Shown here one piece after another: positions 35,281 to 43,504 of a stretch of 64,000 bases of DNA (positions are counted from its first letter, which is position 1; every line of letters starts with the position of its first letter). Source of the stretch: Micromonospora sp. WMMD980 (GTDB lineage: Bacteria > Actinomycetota > Actinomycetes > Mycobacteriales > Micromonosporaceae); NCBI RefSeq assembly GCF_029626035.1, contig NZ_JARUBE010000003.1, positions 1,550,001 to 1,614,000 on the forward strand. Direction: 5' to 3'. The notes under the pieces were generated by a model. That model did not search any database and had not been told where the DNA came from. It saw only the letters and a program-made list of their open reading frames with translations. The translations under genes were made by a program, and so were the position numbers.

Positions 35281-36330
35281 ATGCGCTACCGCGTTCTCGG
35301 CGGCACCGGCATCGAGGTCAGCGTCCACTGCCTCGGCACGATGATGTTCGGCGCGGTCGGCAACCCCGACCACGACGACTGCGTCCGGATCGTGCACGCC
35401 GCGCTGGACCGTGGCATCAACATGGTGGACACCGCCGACATGTACTCGGCGGGCGAGTCCGAGGTGATCGTCGGCACGGCGCTGCGCGGCCGGCGCGACG
35501 ACGTGGTGCTCGCCACCAAGGTGCACTTCCCGATGGGCGAGGGCCCCAACCGGGGCGGCAACTCGCGGCGCTGGATCGTCCGCGCGGTCGAGGAGAGCCT
35601 GCGCCGGTTGGGCACCGAATGGATCGACCTCTACCAGATCCACCGGCCCGACCACACCACCGACGTCGAGGAGACCCTCGGCGCGCTCACCGACCTGGTC
35701 CGGGCCGGCAAGATCCGCGCGTTCGGCTGCTCGACCTTTCCGGCCGACGAGATCGTGGAAGCCCAGCACGTCGCCGAACGACGGGCGCTCGGCCGGTTCC
35801 GCACCGAGCAGCCCCCGTACTCGATCCTGGCGCGCGGGATCGAGACGTCGGTGCTGCCGGCGTGCCGCCGTCACCGGATGGGCGTGCTGGTGTGGAGCCC
35901 GTTGGCCTCCGGCTTCCTGTCCGGCCGCTACCGCCGTGACCGGCCGGTCGACCTCACCGCCGGCCGGCCCGCGCTCACGCCGGCCCGCTTCGACCCGGCG
36001 CTGCCCGGCAACGCCGCCAAGTACGCCGCCGTCGAGGACCTGGCGGCGCTCGCCGACGAGGTCGGCTGCACGCTGCCGCACCTGGCGGTGGCGTTCACCG
36101 CGGCGCACCCGGCGGTCACCTCCACGATCATCGGACCGCGCACCATGGAGCAACTGGATGCGCTGCTCGCCGGCGCGGCGCTGACGCTCGACGACGCGGT
36201 GCTCGACCGGATCGACGAGATCGTGCCGCCGGGGGTGAACCTCTACCAGCCCGACGGGGCATGGTCCCCGCCGACGCTCACCGATCCCGCGCTGCGCCGC
36301 CGCCCACTGCCGGAGCGCGCCGCCGCCTGA
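35281..36330 (+). CDS. Aldo/keto reductase
   Basis: A 349-residue NADPH-dependent oxidoreductase of the YajO/YghZ-like group. The catalytic tetrad is visible: Asp in VDTADMY, Tyr in the same motif, Lys in LATKVHFP and His in YQIHRPD. The C-terminal cofactor region is FTAAHPAVTSTIIGPRTMEQL. CTGGAG precedes the ATG. The substrate is unknown; such enzymes reduce a wide range of aldehydes and ketones. Confidence 0.88.
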   Translation: MRYRVLGGTGIEVSVHCLGTMMFGAVGNPDHDDCVRIVHAALDRGINMVDTADMYSAGESEVIVGTALRGRRDDVVLATKVHFPMGEGPNRGGNSRRWIVRAVEESLRRLGTEWIDLYQIHRPDHTTDVEETLGALTDLVRAGKIRAFGCSTFPADEIVEAQHVAERRALGRFRTEQPPYSILARGIETSVLPACRRHRMGVLVWSPLASGFLSGRYRRDRPVDLTAGRPALTPARFDPALPGNAAKYAAVEDLAALADEVGCTLPHLAVAFTAAHPAVTSTIIGPRTMEQLDALLAGAALTLDDAVLDRIDEIVPPGVNLYQPDGAWSPPTLTDPALRRRPLPERAAA

Positions 36331-36466
36331 CCCGCGGTGCTCGTCCTGGCGGCACCGTGCTCGCGGTGCTGACGGTTCGTGTGCTCGTACTCGGGATGCC
36401 CGCTTCGTCGGGCCAGCCGGCAAGCCCGACGGCGCCCATCGGCGCGGCGCTGGAACCGCCGTCCGG

Positions 36467-36516
36467 AGATCTTGGTATGAAATGGCCCTCATAGGGGCGC
36501 TTTCGTACCAAGATCT
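36467..36516. repeat. 50-bp imperfect inverted repeat, possible genus-specific intergenic element
   Basis: The element begins AGATCTTGGTATGAAA and ends CTTTCGTACCAAGATCT, with a central GGCCCTCATAGGGGC region, pairing at about 19 of 24 positions. It sits 137 bases after the aldo/keto reductase gene and 53 before a lipoprotein gene. It could act as a terminator or be a short mobile or REP-like repeat. I believe similar AGATCTTGGTACGAAA-type palindromes recur in Micromonospora, but cannot check. The rest of 36331-36568 shows no gene. Confidence 0.65.
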
Positions 36517-36568
36517 TCCTCGCGCTGGCTGGTTGCTGGGGGCGGCGGGTTGGGGCAGGATCGCCGGA

Positions 36569-37687
36569 ATGCTCCGTCCCCGACCTCGCCGCGTCGCCGC
36601 CGTCGCCGTGCTGGCGCTGCTCACCGCCGGCTGTTCCCCGTCCGGGGCCGACCCCGTCGCGTCCGGGGCCACCGCCGGACCCGACCTGGCCGCCACCGCT
36701 CGTGGCGCCTCGTCCGGTACGCCGGCCGGGTCCGCGAGCGCCACGCCGGGGGCGCCGTCTGCCTCGAGCGCGCCGGCGCCGGCCGTCCGGGTCGGGATCG
36801 GCACCCGGCCGAACGCCCCGGCCCGGGCCTGCACCGTCTTCCCGGCCGACAACGTCTGGCACGCCGACGTCTCCCGGTTGCCGGTGCACGCCCGCTCCGC
36901 CGCGATGGTCGGCGCGATCGGGGCGGGCGCGACAGTGCACGCCGACTTCGGCTCCGGGCAGTGGGAGGGCGCGCCGATCGGCATCCCGGTCACCGTCGTC
37001 CCGGCCGAGCAGCGGAAGGTGCCGGTCACCTTCGGGTACGCCGACGAGAGCGACCCCGGGCCCTACCCGATCCCGCCCGACGCGAAGGTCGAGGGCGGCC
37101 CGTCCGGCACCGGTGACCGGCACGTGATCGTCTGGGACCGGGCCGGCTGCCGGGCGTACGAGCTGTTCGACGCGCACCGGTCCGGCGCCGGCTGGCGGGC
37201 CGGCTCGGGTGCGGTCTTCGACCTGCGGTCGAACCGGATGCGCCGGTCGGGTTGGACCTCCGCCGACGCGGCCGGGTTGTCCGTGCTGGCCGGGCTGGTC
37301 CGCTACGACGAGGTGGCCGCCGGCCGGATCGACCACGCGATCCGGGTGACCGTGCCGCGTACCCGCACCGGGTGGACGTGGCCGGCCAGCCACTCCGCCT
37401 CGTCGGCCACCGACCCGGCGCTGCCGCAGCTCGGCCAGCGGCTGCGGCTCAAGCGCTCGGTCGACCTGTCCGGGCTGCCCCGGCAGGCCCGGATCGTGGC
37501 CCAGGCGATGCGGACCCATGGGCTGATCGTGGCCGATCACGGCTCGGCCTGGTACCTCTCCGGCGCGCCGGACCCGCGTTGGGACAACGACGCGTTGCAC
37601 GCGCTGGACCGCCTGCGCGGCAGCGACTTCGAGGTGGTGGACGCCGCCGGCCTGACGGCCGATCCGAGGTCCGCTGCCGTCCGGTGA
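36569..37687 (+). CDS. Secreted lipoprotein of unknown function
   Basis: A 372-residue protein with a signal peptide ending in the lipobox LLTAGC. A 55-residue Ala/Ser/Pro-rich linker is followed by a globular domain from about residue 85 (CTVFPADNVWHADVSRLPVHARSAAMV onwards, with GIPVTVV, DRHVIVWDR and the ending ADHGSAWYL). I recognise the pattern as an actinobacterial secreted family without an assigned role. No catalytic motif stands out. The ATG at 36569 is chosen because the signal peptide begins there. Confidence 0.7.
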   Translation: MLRPRPRRVAAVAVLALLTAGCSPSGADPVASGATAGPDLAATARGASSGTPAGSASATPGAPSASSAPAPAVRVGIGTRPNAPARACTVFPADNVWHADVSRLPVHARSAAMVGAIGAGATVHADFGSGQWEGAPIGIPVTVVPAEQRKVPVTFGYADESDPGPYPIPPDAKVEGGPSGTGDRHVIVWDRAGCRAYELFDAHRSGAGWRAGSGAVFDLRSNRMRRSGWTSADAAGLSVLAGLVRYDEVAAGRIDHAIRVTVPRTRTGWTWPASHSASSATDPALPQLGQRLRLKRSVDLSGLPRQARIVAQAMRTHGLIVADHGSAWYLSGAPDPRWDNDALHALDRLRGSDFEVVDAAGLTADPRSAAVR

Positions 37688-37812
37688 ACCGGCCGCCGTC
37701 CGGTGGGCGGGCCGGCAGTCTGCGCTGCTCGACGTCGGTCCGGGCGCCTGGCCGGGCGGCGTGCCGCGACAACCCGGTCGACGTCGTCCGGCCGAGCGCC
37801 CACACTGTCCGG

Positions 37813-38361
37813 GTGGAACAGCGTGACCTGGTGCGGGTGAGCAGGCGGATGTCGCTGGCGTTGCGCCACCGACCCGACCGGTTCGGCCTGACCCTCGACC
37901 GCGCCGGCTGGGTGCCGGTCGCCGACCTGCTCGCTGCGATGCGGATCGGCCGTGCCGAACTGGACGCCGTGGTGGCCGGCAACGACAAGCAGCGCTTCGC
38001 GGTCGAGCCCGGCCCGGACGGGATCGACCGGATCCGCGCCAGCCAGGGGCACTCCGTCGCCGTCGACCTCGGCCTCGGCCCGGCCGACCCGCCGGGCCGG
38101 CTCTTCCACGGCACCGGCGAGGACGTGCTGGCCGCCATCCGGGCGCAGGGGCTGCGCCGGGGGCGGCGACACCACGTACACCTGTCGGCGGACGTGCCGA
38201 CGGCCCGGCGGGTCGGCGCGCGCCGGGGTGGCGCGGTGGTGGTGCTGGCGGTCGACGCCGCGGCGATGGCCGCGGACGGCTACGCCTTCTACCGGTCCGC
38301 GAACGGGGTGTGGCTGACCGACACCGTGCCGCCGGCCTACCTGCGTGTCAGCACGCCGTGA
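37813..38361 (+). CDS. kptA: RNA 2'-phosphotransferase (KptA/Tpt1 family)
   Basis: A 182-residue enzyme that moves a 2'-phosphate from RNA to NAD+, giving ADP-ribose 1''-2'' cyclic phosphate. Both halves are seen: the winged-helix N-terminus (RRMSLALRHRPDRFGLTLDRAGWVPVADLL) and the ART-like C-terminus (RIRASQGHS, LFHGTG, HVHLSADVPTARRVGARRG). The catalytic Arg-His-Arg-Arg set looks complete. Its natural role in bacteria, which lack the matching tRNA splicing, is unclear. GTG start at 37813 without a clear ribosome site. Its 3' end overlaps the convergent sulfite-oxidase-like gene by 14 bases. Confidence 0.88.
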   Translation: MEQRDLVRVSRRMSLALRHRPDRFGLTLDRAGWVPVADLLAAMRIGRAELDAVVAGNDKQRFAVEPGPDGIDRIRASQGHSVAVDLGLGPADPPGRLFHGTGEDVLAAIRAQGLRRGRRHHVHLSADVPTARRVGARRGGAVVVLAVDAAAMAADGYAFYRSANGVWLTDTVPPAYLRVSTP

Positions 38362-39619
38362 CCGGGTGCGCCACCACCGCGTCGAAGAGGTAGGCGAGCG
38401 TGTTCGGCGCGGCCCGATCGGGCTGACCGGCGCCGGTGCGGTCGGTGGCGCGGGCGCGCAGCGTGTGCCGACCGGCGGCCGGGGGACTCCAGCGGGCGGT
38501 CCAGCGCTGCCAGGGGCCGCCCCGGTCGGCGGCGACCAGATCAGCCGGGCGCCACCCGTCGCCGGTGTCCACCTCGACCCGCTCGATCGGGCCGCTGCCG
38601 GACCAGGAGCGGCCGCGCAGCAGCACCTCCTCGCCGGCCGTCACCCGGGCGTCCCAGGCCAGCTCGAACGCGCTCTTCACCGGCTGCGCGCCGAGCACCG
38701 TGCCGTCGGTCGGGTGGTCGGGGCCGAACAGCCGGTAGAACTGGGTGTTCCACGGCGAGAACAGCGGTGTGGTGGAGACCTCGACCGGGCCCACCCACTT
38801 GATCGAGGAGATGCCGATCCAGCCCGGCACCACCACCCGCACCGGGAAGCCGTGGTCGGCGGGCAGCGGCTCGCCGTTCATCTCGTACGCCAGCAGCACG
38901 TCGTCGAGCGCCTTGGCGATCGGCAGCGGCCGGCGGACCCGGCCCAGGTCGACCCCGCCGGTGACGTAGTGCGGGTCGAGGCCCTCGGGCATCACGTCGA
39001 CCGCGTCGTCGCGCAGGCCGGCCCGGCGCAGCACGGCGCCCAGCCGCACGCCGCGCCAGCGGGCCACGCCGACGCCGCCCAACCCCCAGGCCACGCCCGG
39101 CGTCGGGTCGCCCTGCTGCTCGGCGAAGAACCGTCGACCGTTGCCGGCGCACTCGACGAGCGCGGTGCTCTCCTCGGCCGGCAGCCGGCGCAGGTCGTCG
39201 AGGCTGAACTCGACGGGTGCGGAGCGGGTGGGCGCGCCGTGCAGCCCGTCGCCGGACAACGACAGTCGCCAGGCGGCCGGGTCGAGGCGCGGGGTGACGG
39301 TGTGGTTGCGGACGAAGAAGCGGTCGGTCGGCACCACGTGGCCCTGTCCGGCCATCGCCGACCAACGCATCTCGGCGTTACTGCCCAGTGGGCGCAGCAG
39401 CTCCGGCGGCAGTGGCTTGACGATCGGCGGGTCCACGCCGACCGGGGCGGACTCCACCGCGACCGGCTCGCGTTCGGCCGCCGCGGCGGTGACCGCGGCC
39501 ATCGCCGCGCCCAGCTCCCACAGGGCGTCGCGGTCGACGCCGGACCCGCGCGCCTCGCCGGCGAGCCACTGCCGGCTCCGCTCGGCGTCGTGCACTGCTT
39601 CGGCGGGGGAACGGTTCAC
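38348..39619 (-). CDS. Sulfite-oxidase-family molybdenum-cofactor enzyme
   Basis: A 423-residue oxidoreductase. The Mo-ligating cysteine is Cys157 in ALVECAGNGRRFF. The cofactor domain (residues 85-300) includes FFVRNHTVTP, ADHGFPVRVVVPGWIGISSIKWV, and is followed by the immunoglobulin-like dimerisation domain (VKSAFELAWDARVTAGEEVLLRGRSWSGSGPIERVEV). There is no heme domain and no obvious signal peptide, so it may be cytoplasmic. GGAGG precedes a GTG start. The palindrome at 39654-39670 lies in its promoter region. Likely role: oxidation of sulfite or reduction of a sulfoxide. Confidence 0.85.
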   Translation of the reverse strand: MNRSPAEAVHDAERSRQWLAGEARGSGVDRDALWELGAAMAAVTAAAAEREPVAVESAPVGVDPPIVKPLPPELLRPLGSNAEMRWSAMAGQGHVVPTDRFFVRNHTVTPRLDPAAWRLSLSGDGLHGAPTRSAPVEFSLDDLRRLPAEESTALVECAGNGRRFFAEQQGDPTPGVAWGLGGVGVARWRGVRLGAVLRRAGLRDDAVDVMPEGLDPHYVTGGVDLGRVRRPLPIAKALDDVLLAYEMNGEPLPADHGFPVRVVVPGWIGISSIKWVGPVEVSTTPLFSPWNTQFYRLFGPDHPTDGTVLGAQPVKSAFELAWDARVTAGEEVLLRGRSWSGSGPIERVEVDTGDGWRPADLVAADRGGPWQRWTARWSPPAAGRHTLRARATDRTGAGQPDRAAPNTLAYLFDAVVAHPVTAC

Positions 39620-39653
39620 GGGGGACCTCCGGTGCTCGGCGACGCTGCCTTTC

Positions 39654-39670
39654 CCTATTCAATCAATAGG
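39654..39670. promoter_or_regulatory. Palindrome upstream of the sulfite-oxidase-like gene
   Basis: CCTATTCAATCAATAGG is a perfect 6-bp-arm inverted repeat with a 5-base spacer, in an A+T-rich patch 35 bases before the gene start and 30 bases downstream of the convergent end of the Nudix gene region. It is a good candidate operator, for example for an Rrf2- or MarR-type regulator; the regulator itself is not in view. Confidence 0.5.
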
Positions 39671-39699
39671 ACTTGGCGTCGCGTCGACCAAGGTCGGGG

Positions 39700-40209
39700 T
39701 CACTCCCGGCGCTGCCCGGCCAGGAAGTCGGCGAGCACCCGGGTGTGCGTGGAGAACGCCAGCTCGACCGGCTCGGTGAGCACCAGCCACTCGGTGGCCT
39801 CCTCGGTCGGCGCGGACGGCGGCAGGTCACCGGCCGGTCGCTCGGGCAGCACCCCGAAGACCATCATCGTGCCGCCGGCCGGGGCTCCGTGCACCGCGAA
39901 CAGCCGCGCCTCGCCGGCGTCGGCGCGCAGCCCGGTCTCCTCCCACAGCTCACGCACCAGCGCCTCGGACCACTCCTCGCCGTATTCGATGAAGCCGCCC
40001 GGCAGTGCCAGCTCGCCGCGGGCCGGCTCGATGTCGCGGCGGACGGCCACCACGCCGAGGCCCTCCGGCGTGCGGACCGGCAGCACCGCCACCGCGACGG
40101 GCAGCGGGTTGCGCCACACCGTCTCGCCGCAGGTGGTGCAGACGCGCGGCCACCCGGCGCTCGCCGGGTAGGCCGCGCCGCAGAAGGAGCAGTGCGAGTA
40201 CGCGGTCAC
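39700..40209 (-). CDS. Nudix hydrolase with N-terminal zinc ribbon
   Basis: A 169-residue hydrolase of nucleoside-diphosphate derivatives. Cysteines in HCSFCGAAY and RVCTTCGE form a zinc ribbon like that of NADH pyrophosphatase (NudC) relatives. The Nudix box GGFIEYGEEWSEALVRELWEETGL is intact. Likely substrates are ADP-ribose or NADH-type molecules. The GTG at 40209 is taken as the start; another GTG at 40218 is possible. It is followed upstream by the NADAR gene in the same direction (10-base gap), so the two may be co-transcribed. Confidence 0.85.
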   Translation of the reverse strand: MTAYSHCSFCGAAYPASAGWPRVCTTCGETVWRNPLPVAVAVLPVRTPEGLGVVAVRRDIEPARGELALPGGFIEYGEEWSEALVRELWEETGLRADAGEARLFAVHGAPAGGTMMVFGVLPERPAGDLPPSAPTEEATEWLVLTEPVELAFSTHTRVLADFLAGQRRE

Positions 40210-40219
40210 GCCGCGCACG

Positions 40220-40837
40220 TTACCCGCCCCACCCCGGCCCGTCGTCGGTCGAGCCGTGCCGGCCGGGCGGGGGCGCCCGCCACGATTGCCCCGCCAACCG
40301 GGCGCGTGCCTCCGTCAGGGCGAAGCCGAGCAGGTTCTCGCCCTGCCAGGTCGCCGGGTCGGCGGCGCGCGGATCGTCGGCGGTGAGGCCGATGCCCCAG
40401 ATGCGGTCGGTCGGGCTCGCCTCGACAAGCACCCGGTCGCCGGTGCCGAGCAGGAAACGCCGCAACGGCTCGTGCTGGCCGAACTTGGCCACGCTGCCGG
40501 CCACCACGATGTCCCAGCGGCGGGCCGCCCAGATCGCCTCGTCGAAGCCGCGCACCTGCCGCCCGAGCGCCTTGGCCCGGTGCGGATGCGACGCGCCGAG
40601 CACCCGCTCGGCGATCGCGTGGTCGTCGAAGAGGGTGGCCTTGTGCCACATCATCCAGTGCTCGGCGGTGGCGAACTTCCGGCCGTCCACGGTGAACGGC
40701 GCCGGCCACCACTGGCTGAGGCAGCCGGCGCCGACGCTGCCGTCGCGCTGCGGGCGGTGCCCCCAGAAGTGCAGGTATCTGATCGGTCGGCCGGCGTCGA
40801 GGGCGGCGGTCAGGTCGGCGACGGATCGGATCAGCAC
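40220..40837 (-). CDS. NADAR (YbiA-like) ADP-ribose-associated hydrolase
   Basis: A 205-residue protein with the NADAR signature: YLHFWGH, LSQWWPAPF, FATAEHWMMWHKATLF and EASPTDRIWGIGL. NADAR proteins cleave N-glycosidic bonds in riboflavin-pathway intermediates (YbiA-like) or remove ADP-ribose from guanine in DNA. The C-terminus has a short Pro/Gly-rich tail. ATG start. It probably forms an operon with the Nudix gene just downstream, and KptA lies 2.5 kb away, which gives the locus an NAD/ADP-ribose theme. Confidence 0.88.
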   Translation of the reverse strand: MLIRSVADLTAALDAGRPIRYLHFWGHRPQRDGSVGAGCLSQWWPAPFTVDGRKFATAEHWMMWHKATLFDDHAIAERVLGASHPHRAKALGRQVRGFDEAIWAARRWDIVVAGSVAKFGQHEPLRRFLLGTGDRVLVEASPTDRIWGIGLTADDPRAADPATWQGENLLGFALTEARARLAGQSWRAPPPGRHGSTDDGPGWGG

Positions 40838-40872
40838 ACCGGCATTCTGCCCGTCCCCACCGACACGCCCCC

Positions 40873-40909
40873 AACCGAATGCATCAACCGGGGCCCCGCC
40901 TCACACCTC
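40873..40909. repeat. Degenerate copy of a GGGGCCCC-type intergenic repeat
   Basis: ACCGAATGCATCAA, GGGGCCCCGCCT and ACACCTC appear in the same order as in the element at 43451-43504, at the same place relative to a minus-strand gene end (it includes the SRPBCC stop codon). Only the half with the GGGGCCCC palindrome is present; the left arm is missing. It may act as a terminator for the SRPBCC gene. Confidence 0.6.
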
Positions 40910-41539
40910 GGCGCCGGTGTAGAAGGCGGCCACCCGCTCGCCGGCGGCGTGGGCCTGGGCGGCGGGGGTGCCGGCGTCGACGCTGGCCTCCGTCCACCGG
41001 TCGCCGGACGCGGTGACGAACCGGCGGCCCTCGTCGGAGCCCATCCACTCGGCCGCCGAGGCCGGGTCCACGCCCTCGCCGGCGGCGCCGAAGTGGGAGG
41101 CGAGGCCGAGCAGCGCGAGGTCCCAGCCGATGCCGACCGCGCCCGGACCGTACTCGGCCCACCGCTGGTCGTCGACGTGCGCGACATGCTCCAGCGCGAA
41201 GCGGGTACGCCCGGCGCCGGCGTCGCTCAGGCGGACCTCGATCCAGCTCACCTCGCCGCCGAACTCCCAGGTGGCGGCGAAGCCGTGCGGCGGGTCGCAC
41301 CGCTGCACGGTGCCCTCGGCGTTGCCCTCGATCCGGTAGCGGCCGCCGACGCCCAGGTCGCCGGAGACCGGCAGGAACCAGCGCGGAATCCGTTCCGGGT
41401 TGGTGCAGGCGTCGAAGACGTCCTCCGCCGGCGCGTCGTACGTCTGGCTGACGGTCAGCACCCGCGCCTGCCCGGCGGGCAGCAAACGGTCGCCGATCCG
41501 GCGCTCGACGGCGCTGATCTGGCCGGTCACGTCGATCAT
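40901..41539 (-). CDS. SRPBCC (AHSA1-like) domain protein
   Basis: A 212-residue START-fold protein. The domain begins QARVLTVSQTYDAPAEDVFDACTNPERIPRWFLPVSGDLGVGGRYRI and continues through TWEFGGEVSWIEVRLSD, as in AHSA1/polyketide-cyclase-like ligand-binding proteins. The C-terminal 70 residues form a helical extension with EWMGSDEGRRFV. The ATG at 41539 overlaps the ArsR gene by 4 bases; ArsR plus SRPBCC pairs are common in actinomycetes and of unknown ligand. Confidence 0.85.
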   Translation of the reverse strand: MIDVTGQISAVERRIGDRLLPAGQARVLTVSQTYDAPAEDVFDACTNPERIPRWFLPVSGDLGVGGRYRIEGNAEGTVQRCDPPHGFAATWEFGGEVSWIEVRLSDAGAGRTRFALEHVAHVDDQRWAEYGPGAVGIGWDLALLGLASHFGAAGEGVDPASAAEWMGSDEGRRFVTASGDRWTEASVDAGTPAAQAHAAGERVAAFYTGAEV

Positions 41540-41901
41540 GGGTCGGTCCTCTCGTCGTCGGGGTCGTTCTCGCGCAGCCTCCGTTCGCGGCGGCCCCGGG
41601 CCAGCTCGGTGGCGAGCGCGGCCAGCGGCGGCGCCCAGAAGCGGCGGAAGCCGGCCAGCCACGCGTCGATCTCGCGCAGCGGGCCGGGGTCGACCGCGTA
41701 GAGCCGGCGGGTGCCGTCGGCGCGCACGGTGGTGAAGCCGTGCTCGCGCAGCACCTTGAGGTGCTGCGAGACGGCGGGCTGGCTGATGCCGAACTCGCGC
41801 CGCACGGTCTCGCCGAGCTCGCCGGCGGGCTGCTCGCCGTCGGCGAGCAGCTCCAGGATCCGCCGTCGGACCGGGTCGCCGAGGACGTCGAAGGCGTGCA
41901 C
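41536..41901 (-). CDS. ArsR-family winged-helix regulator
   Basis: A 121-residue repressor. The DNA-binding part reads VLGDPVRRRILELLADGEQPAGELGETVRREFGISQPAVSQHLKVLREHGF with wing TRRLYAVDPGPLREID. There are no cysteine metal-binding motifs, so it is not a metal sensor. GTG start very close to the promoter. It overlaps the SRPBCC gene by 4 bases and probably regulates both through the palindrome at 41924-41933. Confidence 0.88.
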   Translation of the reverse strand: MHAFDVLGDPVRRRILELLADGEQPAGELGETVRREFGISQPAVSQHLKVLREHGFTTVRADGTRRLYAVDPGPLREIDAWLAGFRRFWAPPLAALATELARGRRERRLRENDPDDERTDP

Positions 41902-41923
41902 GACCTCTTTATATCATGACTGG

Positions 41924-41933
41924 CTTATATAAG
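41924..41933. promoter_or_regulatory. Palindromic operator/promoter of the ArsR operon
   Basis: CTTATATAAG is a perfect palindrome embedded in a run of A+T (TTATAT appears again at 41909-41914) directly upstream of the ArsR start, and overlaps a TATATAA-like -10 box on the minus strand. TGACT/AGTCA flank it. Very A+T-rich for this genome, it is the likely binding site of the ArsR protein. Confidence 0.6.
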
Positions 41934-41943
41934 TCAGCACTGT

Positions 41944-41964
41944 ATTCTCATCGGATTCTCATCG
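41944..41964 (+). promoter_or_regulatory. Tandem direct repeat, probable response-regulator binding site
   Basis: ATTCTCATCG occurs twice (41944-41953 and 41955-41964) with an 11-base period, placing both copies on the same DNA face. OmpR-type regulators bind such head-to-tail repeats as dimers. It lies 22 bases before the response regulator start, suggesting autoregulation. Confidence 0.6.
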
Positions 41965-41985
41965 AACTGTGCTCTGCTGGCCCCG

Positions 41986-42668
41986 ATGGGTACGACAGTC
42001 CTGGTGGTCGACGACGAGCCGAACATCGTCGACATGGTGGCGACGGTGCTGCGGTTCCACGGCTTCGAGGTGGTCACCGCCGGCACCGCGCGCGACGCGG
42101 AGCGGTTGTCCGGCGAGAAGCCGCCGCACCTGGTGGTGCTGGACGTGCTGCTGCCCGACGGCGACGGGTTCGCGCTCTGCCGCCGCCTGCGTGCCGCGGG
42201 GCACCGGTTCGGCATCGTCTTCCTCACCGCCCGGGACGCGCCGCGCGACAAGATCGCTGGGCTGACCTGGGGCGGTGACGACTACGTGACCAAGCCCTTC
42301 TCGGTCGACGAACTGGTCGCCCGGGTGCGGGCCGTGCTGCGCCGGATCGGCCCGGACGCCGAGACCGGCGTCGGCCTGCTCCGCTACGCCGATCTGGAGT
42401 TGGACGAGGAAACCTGCCAGGCCCGCCGCGCCGGGCAGTTGCTCGCCCTCTCGCCCACGGAGTTCAAGCTGTTGCGCTACCTGATGCTCAATCCCGGCCG
42501 GGTGCTCAGCCGTACCCAGATCCTCGAGGCGGTGTGGAGCTACGACTTCGGCGGCGCGTCCAACGTGGTGGACACCTACGTCGGCTACCTGCGGCGCAAG
42601 CTCGAGCCGCTCGGGCCACCCCTGATCGTCACCCAGCGCGGGTTCGGATACGCGCTCCGGGCCGGCGG

Positions 42669-42672
<4 letters not shown>
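41986..42672 (+). CDS. OmpR-family response regulator
   Basis: A 228-residue two-domain regulator. Receiver: acidic pocket VDDEPN, phospho-acceptor Asp53 in VVLDVLLPDGDG and Lys103 in VTKPF. DNA-binding winged helix: LSPTEFKLLRYLMLNPGRVLSRTQILEAVW and VVDTYVGYLRRKLE. All functional residues are present. Its stop overlaps the start of the histidine kinase gene (ATGA), which is destroyed, so this regulator seems to have lost its own partner. Confidence 0.92.
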
Positions 42673-43422
<750 letters not shown>

Positions 43423-43450
43423 CGGCGCGCTGCCCGGTCCGTTGAGTTGA

Positions 43451-43504
43451 GCGGGGCCCCTTCCTCTACCGAATGCGTTAAGCAGGGGCCCCGCCTTACA
43501 CCTC
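43451..43504. repeat. Palindromic intergenic repeat with GCGGGGCCCC arms
   Basis: GCGGGGCCCC (43451-43460) and GGGGCCCCGC (43485-43494) are perfect reverse complements around a 24-base centre, followed by CTTACACCTCA. The unit reaches into the amidase stop codon. A shorter copy is at 40873-40909. I believe related GGGGCCCC-cored palindromes are frequent in Micromonospora and Salinispora intergenic DNA. It probably terminates the amidase transcript and the decayed kinase transcript. Confidence 0.7.
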
